Source: JANQUM01 sp047630355 (GTDB lineage: Bacteria; Bacteroidota; Bacteroidia; Cytophagales; Spirosomataceae). Taken from it: a DNA stretch of 8,700 nucleotides. Below the pieces are notes generated by a model. That model did no database searches, was not told the origin of the DNA, and saw nothing but the letters and a program-made list of their open reading frames with translations. Where the stretch lies: the NCBI GenBank assembly GCA_047630355.1, contig JBLHXN010000137.1:1-8700 (forward strand), given 5' to 3'. Position numbers and translations under genes: made by a program. Within the stretch, counting starts at the first letter, position 1; the number at the start of each line of letters is the position of its first letter. Below, in pieces: positions 4,928-8,700 of this stretch.

Positions 4928-7786
4928 CTATCGGACTAACTCTACCCAACCCTTAAATGTATACGTTTCACTGGTACGGGATAATTGCTCGAACTGCACC
5001 GATATTTGGTAGAAATAAGTGCCCGAAGGCAAATCTTCTCCGGCATTATTTTTACCATCCCAATTAAGCGATGTAGCTACATTATCATAAACCTTAGCTC
5101 CGTATCTATTGTACACCACAATGCTTATTTCCTTTATAAATGCGGGGCATTTCATCGGGGAGAATGTATCGTTTACATTATCATTGTTCGGACTAAAGAT
5201 ATTCGGGAAAGCGATATTAGTACAGTTATCTACGCAGAATTTAGCACTCGGTGTACTTTCAATACCAACGCTGCTTACTGATGTAATGTAATAACATCCC
5301 GCAAAACCTTCCTGTCGGTCTTTCTGGTGACGAAACTCCCGTGGAAGCATAGCATCTACCGATCCTATCTGACGAGGTGTTTCGTCTTCGTAACGAGCGT
5401 AATAAATATTGTATCGTAAAATATCGCGGCGGCATTGTACGCCCGAACCATTCGCTTCGGGGTTATCCCACGTCAAGACATTCTGGAAAAAAGTAATGTC
5501 ACAATATTGTTCCGGCGTAATGGTTTCACACCTAATTTCTGCAACGGTGAGATTTGGTGGACAAGGCGGCGAACGGTCGGCAGGAACGGCACAGGCTCGT
5601 TGCGAGTAATTCACTAATAACCCAAGTTCAGGTACTTTCTCGTACTGTCCCACAGTTTCAACGACGTAGCAATACGTACTCCCATTTTCGAGCGTAGTAC
5701 TTTGATCTCCGTCGTCTGGCATTTTATCTTCTCCGTCGTCCACGTAGTTAAAGGTATTTCCTCCCAACACATCTACTTCCGCGATGGCATTATAGATTCC
5801 GGGTGAGATTTCACGATAAATACGGTGGCGTTGGTTGTCGTTACTCCACGGCACGTTAGCTTCCCACCTCAACCGCACGCTTTCGTCGTCAGGAGAAGCG
5901 AGTAAACGTACGCTGCTTGCCGGCGGAGTTGTTCCGAGCAAACGATCGCCTTCGATAATAAACTCAATTTTATAACGGTAAGCATTTCGTTCTGTATCCA
6001 AATTATTGTCCACAAAAACGGTATCTTCCGCCGTACCAAGTTCAGTATTTATTTGTGTTACGAGCGTAAATTCGTTGCCGTTTAATCCGGAGGCACGGTA
6101 CAAATCGTATCGATACGGACCAGCGTATTCAGTGGTATCAAGATCAACGGGACGAGTCCACTTGACCATAATCTGTCCGGCATCAGCGTTTGTCTCCTCA
6201 ACCGTCACGTTTGTGATAATCGGTACTCGCTCCGGCAACTCACTACCAATACAAAACTCTGTTGAAGGCGGACTCATTAAATTGGTGAACGGGTTCACAT
6301 TAATATCAGCCAGTAAGCGGTAACTGTACGTTACCCCTTTCACAGTATTTGCGTCCAGAAAAAGCGTATCACTTGTGGTGACTCTCACGATTTCAGTGTA
6401 GCCCCATGCCGCCGGAATACCCGTGGTACATTGCCCGGCATTTTGCCCGCTGCAACCTTCGCGGCGATAAATAATTATCTCGCCCCCTTGTGAACATTGC
6501 AGATAAGATTGCCATGTAAGTTCAACACCTGCGTCTTTTTCAACAGCTACTAATCCTTTTGGTCTTGGAGGTAAAACCCTGATTTTAACAGTTTTTATAT
6601 CTGTCAGTTGCGTTTCGAATCTGCCAGGAAAGTCTTCCACTTTAAACAAAACGTCATAATCTTGTTGCTGAACGTGGGCACAATTTGTCCGCCACGTAAA
6701 CTCTACTTTTGCGGGACTGTCCTGATTTACGTTGAGGGGCGTGTAAGTTGCCGCTTCGAGAGCAATATTATCTACGGGTCTGCCGTTAAAATCTACATTA
6801 TATATACCCCCCGAAGAGGTCAGCCTTAGTTTCTGACCTTCATCGGGATCAGTAGCCGTCACCACAAAATTTATCACTTCGCCCGCTTCCACGCATACAT
6901 CTGGCGGCACGGCGAGTTCAGGACGTTTATTATTAGTTTCCACCACGATAATCTGCATGTCCCGCACGATTTCCCCTATTTTCAGAAAGTCTCCGTTTGG
7001 CCCCCGCCGCCATTCTTCAACTACGAAAGCCACGTTATATTGACCAACCCGCTGAGGGGCATCCCAGATTAAATCTCCCGTTCGGGCATTAATGGTAAAA
7101 GTAGCCGGTCCGGTTTTTCGTTCGTTTTGAATGGGTGAATCTCCAAGCGTTTCCGGCGAAATATATCCTTCAATAAATTCTCCAATTCCTGTGGCATCTC
7201 CTTTGTCACGTCGGGGAGTTGTGAGTCGATAGGCAAGGCTATCGCCATCGGTATCAAAAGCCCCCGGATTGTGGATGTAACGTACACCCGCCGCTGCCGA
7301 ATCAACCGGAATATTTAATAAAACGGGGGTACTATTTAATCCAATCGCAGAATTAATAAATATTCTGGTTTGTACGAAGAAACTGATGGCATCTGTAGCA
7401 CCTGGTAAGTTAATGGTATTGCGGTTACGGTTCGTGATTCCGCAGGAAATGGTGTAAGTGCCGGGAGCAGGGTATGTAAAAACAGTATCATAAACGTTCA
7501 CAACCGTAGACGCACTAATCTGCGTCCGGCTCTTTCGGCGTACTTCCGCCGATTCTATCTGGTTAGAACTTAGTCCAAAATAGAAAAACACCGTCTCCTG
7601 ACCGTCGTTCGCCGCTTTTCCGTTAATCTCATCGGTGTAAGTGGTCAGCGTAACGCGGTAAGTAAGCGTAGTATTTGAAATACGTTTTGCGGTGATTTCA
7701 CCCGCCCGAATATGGGTGGCGTGAACTTCGTTAATAGCAAAAAGCGAAACGAGAAGAAGTGTAAAAAAACGAAAATATCTGTTCAT
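4928..7786 (-). CDS. Exported multidomain protein with gliding-motility-type (CHU_C) type B T9SS sorting domain
   Basis: This is a large cell-surface or secreted protein of unknown specific function, 952 residues. A signal peptide covers residues 1-23 (Arg near the start, hydrophobic TLLLVSLFAI, likely cut after VHA). The mature chain opens with THIRAGEI, a pattern I associate with this family of Bacteroidota surface proteins. Residues 24-140 look like a beta-sandwich. Residues about 141-290 and 288-405 look cadherin/Ig-like, with acidic turns FDTDGDSLAYRL (177-188) and ATDPDEGQKLRL (311-322) that may bind calcium. From about 405 to 850 there are four fibronectin-III-like repeats (ELTWQ, VKWTRP, LRWEA, LTWDNP mark their strands). 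Residues 860-952 are the CHU_C domain (FPNIFSPNNDNVNDTF, NRYGAKVYD, NWDGKNNAGEDLPSGTYFYQ), the signal for T9SS export across the outer membrane. There are 17 cysteines, many in the last 250 residues, suggesting disulphides. No catalytic domain is visible; adhesion or structural roles are guesses. Confidence 0.9.
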   Translation of the reverse strand: MNRYFRFFTLLLVSLFAINEVHATHIRAGEITAKRISNTTLTYRVTLTTYTDEINGKAANDGQETVFFYFGLSSNQIESAEVRRKSRTQISASTVVNVYDTVFTYPAPGTYTISCGITNRNRNTINLPGATDAISFFVQTRIFINSAIGLNSTPVLLNIPVDSAAAGVRYIHNPGAFDTDGDSLAYRLTTPRRDKGDATGIGEFIEGYISPETLGDSPIQNERKTGPATFTINARTGDLIWDAPQRVGQYNVAFVVEEWRRGPNGDFLKIGEIVRDMQIIVVETNNKRPELAVPPDVCVEAGEVINFVVTATDPDEGQKLRLTSSGGIYNVDFNGRPVDNIALEAATYTPLNVNQDSPAKVEFTWRTNCAHVQQQDYDVLFKVEDFPGRFETQLTDIKTVKIRVLPPRPKGLVAVEKDAGVELTWQSYLQCSQGGEIIIYRREGCSGQNAGQCTTGIPAAWGYTEIVRVTTSDTLFLDANTVKGVTYSYRLLADINVNPFTNLMSPPSTEFCIGSELPERVPIITNVTVEETNADAGQIMVKWTRPVDLDTTEYAGPYRYDLYRASGLNGNEFTLVTQINTELGTAEDTVFVDNNLDTERNAYRYKIEFIIEGDRLLGTTPPASSVRLLASPDDESVRLRWEANVPWSNDNQRHRIYREISPGIYNAIAEVDVLGGNTFNYVDDGEDKMPDDGDQSTTLENGSTYCYVVETVGQYEKVPELGLLVNYSQRACAVPADRSPPCPPNLTVAEIRCETITPEQYCDITFFQNVLTWDNPEANGSGVQCRRDILRYNIYYARYEDETPRQIGSVDAMLPREFRHQKDRQEGFAGCYYITSVSSVGIESTPSAKFCVDNCTNIAFPNIFSPNNDNVNDTFSPMKCPAFIKEISIVVYNRYGAKVYDNVATSLNWDGKNNAGEDLPSGTYFYQISVQFEQLSRTSETYTFKGWVELVR

Positions 7787-7963
7787 TCGGTTGGAATGTA
7801 TGAATTAGGGAATGTCAAGTTTTATGAATAACGAAGCCGACCTGCTCTTTATTCTTTACGGAATACGCCGACAAGGTAGATTATTTTAATAACAAATAAA
7901 ATGTGCAAACGGTTGGGCGAAAAAATAAACTTTCGACCTTTGCAATCAACCGAAATCTACCAA
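7787..7963. other. divergent intergenic region
   Basis: These 177 bases separate the minus-strand surface-protein gene from the plus-strand transporter gene and should hold the promoters of both. The transporter promoter is recognisable at 7913-7942. I see no convincing promoter for the surface-protein gene: a TTGACA on the minus strand (7818-7813) is too close to its ATG for a paired -10. GCCGAC occurs twice in direct orientation (7836-7841 and 7867-7872), 31 bases apart, each preceded by GAATA. Confidence 0.5.
7913..7942 (+). promoter_or_regulatory. Bacteroidota-type promoter of the EamA transporter gene
   Basis: TTG (7913-7915) is followed after 19 bases by GACCTTTG (7935-7942) and then C. 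The phylum's primary sigma factor recognises TTG at about -33 and TAnnTTTG at about -7 with this spacing; the -7 box has one mismatch (G for the first T). Transcription should start near 7948. This places the ATG at 7901, which is in frame with the transporter, upstream of the transcript and so favours the ATG at 7964 as the true start. Confidence 0.6.
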
Positions 7964-8700
7964 ATGCTCTCCGAAAATTTACAACGTGGTATTCTCTATA
8001 TGGTCATCGCCTCGTTTTGCTTTGCACTTACAGGTGCCTGCACCCGTCTATTAGGTGGCGAAATCAGCTCCGTCGAATTGGTTTTTTTCAGGAACGTAGT
8101 GGGCGTAGGTTTTATAGCCGCTACGCTTTTCAAACGCCCAATCAAACAGAAAGGAGGCAAACCATTCTTACTTATTTTTAGGGGAATTATCGGAACACTG
8201 GCACTTTATACCTTCTTTTACAGTATTACGCAAATTGGTTTGGCGGAAGCAATAACTTACCAACAGACTTACCCTATTTGGTTGGCGTTGCTCTCGTTTT
8301 TTATTTTAAAAGAATACCTCAAACGCCGCGAATGGTGGGCAATTCTGCTCGGTTTCGGAGGAATATTATTGATTTTTCTGCCACAAATGACAGGCGGACT
8401 CACTTCTACCCGCAATCACTCCATCGGAATTATCAACGGTGTATTAACCGCTCTGGCGTACCTGAGTATCCGGGGATTAAGCGAGTTTTACGATACCCGT
8501 TCCATTGTGCTGTCTTTTATGCTTTCGGGAATTATATTGCCAATTATTTCCATGACCGTCGGTGAATATTACGACTTCCCGAACCTCGATTTTATGATTA
8601 GTAAATTCGTCATGCCATCAGGAACGCAATGGTTTTGGATTGCTCTGCTTGGTGTTGCCGCCATGATTGGGCAAATATTCCTGACCAAGGCTTTTGCTTA
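7964..8700 (+). CDS. EamA/DMT-family membrane transporter (5' part, cut by window end)
   Basis: This is the first 245 codons of a drug/metabolite-transporter-superfamily permease; family members usually have about 280-310 residues and ten membrane helices in two EamA repeats. The first repeat spans about residues 8-140: ILYMVIASFCFALTGACTRL (10-29), VELVFFRNVVGVGF (37-50), IFRGIIGTLALYTFFYSI (71-88), LAEAITYQQTYPIWLALLSF (93-112), then KEYLKRREWWAILLGFGGIL (116-135). The second repeat begins near 153 (SIGIINGVLTALAYLSIRGL) and is still open at the edge (AMIGQIFLTKAFA). The arrangement RG..G plus LAEA..Y..P is typical of EamA first repeats. The substrate cannot be told; the family includes amino-acid, nucleotide-sugar and metabolite exporters. 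The start at 7964 is preferred over the in-frame ATG at 7901, because a promoter lies between them and the upstream 21 codons are polar and unlike the family. Confidence 0.88.
   Translation, partial: MLSENLQRGILYMVIASFCFALTGACTRLLGGEISSVELVFFRNVVGVGFIAATLFKRPIKQKGGKPFLLIFRGIIGTLALYTFFYSITQIGLAEAITYQQTYPIWLALLSFFILKEYLKRREWWAILLGFGGILLIFLPQMTGGLTSTRNHSIGIINGVLTALAYLSIRGLSEFYDTRSIVLSFMLSGIILPIISMTVGEYYDFPNLDFMISKFVMPSGTQWFWIALLGVAAMIGQIFLTKAFA

Noticed and set aside
7069..7305. 78-codon open frame on the minus strand
   Set aside because: It is an out-of-frame reading inside the surface-protein gene, whose main frame is continuous from signal peptide to sorting domain.
7903..8181. 92-codon open frame on the plus strand starting with GTG
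   Set aside because: It is in a different frame from the EamA transporter and overlaps its start; only the other frame gives transmembrane and EamA motifs.
8278..8565. 95-codon open frame on the plus strand
   Set aside because: It is an alternative frame within the EamA transporter gene with no family features.
1..8700. CRISPR array, insertion sequence, phage or defence genes
   Set aside because: No regularly spaced repeats, transposase, integrase, nuclease or toxin-like frames were found; all long frames are explained by the nqr genes, the surface protein and the transporter.

Overview
The window looks like chromosomal DNA of a member of the Bacteroidota, most likely a Cytophagales-type bacterium. 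Three things point there. There is a full-length surface protein ending in a gliding-motility-associated (CHU_C, type B) sorting domain of the type IX secretion system. Purine-rich Shine-Dalgarno sequences are absent or weak in front of the genes. A convincing TTG-N19-(T)AnnTTTG promoter, the layout typical of this phylum, precedes the rightmost gene. The placement to order is inference.

Layout. Positions 56-4770, all on the minus strand and read right to left, hold nqrA, nqrB, nqrC, nqrD and nqrE. These are five of the six subunits of the sodium-pumping NADH:quinone reductase (Na+-NQR), in the canonical order. nqrF, the NADH-oxidising flavoprotein, would be expected beyond the left edge; the 55 bases left of nqrE show no convincing start for it and begin with an unusually GC-rich patch. 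To the right, also on the minus strand, lies a 952-residue exported multidomain protein (4928-7786). It has a signal peptide, immunoglobulin/cadherin-like and fibronectin-III-like modules and the C-terminal type B sorting domain. Divergent from it, the plus strand carries the first 245 codons of an EamA/DMT-family membrane transporter (7964 to the right edge). Its gene overlaps no complete neighbour and runs out of the window.

How the genes work together. The Nqr proteins form one inner-membrane complex that passes electrons from NADH to quinone and exports Na+. The cofactor ligands are visible: the FMN-attachment threonines in NqrB (SGAT) and NqrC (SGGT), and the cysteine pairs of NqrD and NqrE that hold the intramembrane 2Fe-2S cluster. 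The surface protein and the transporter have no evident functional link to the pump. Regulatory structure lies mainly in the nqrA leader (candidate promoter and a 9-bp hairpin) and in the nqrA-nqrB spacer, which has a perfect 7-bp-arm inverted repeat ahead of a GTG-started nqrB.

I found no previously undescribed system here. The window is mostly ordinary core metabolism plus a lineage-typical secreted protein. The observations worth checking are small: RNA structures, start codons, a motif variant and a composition shift at the left edge.
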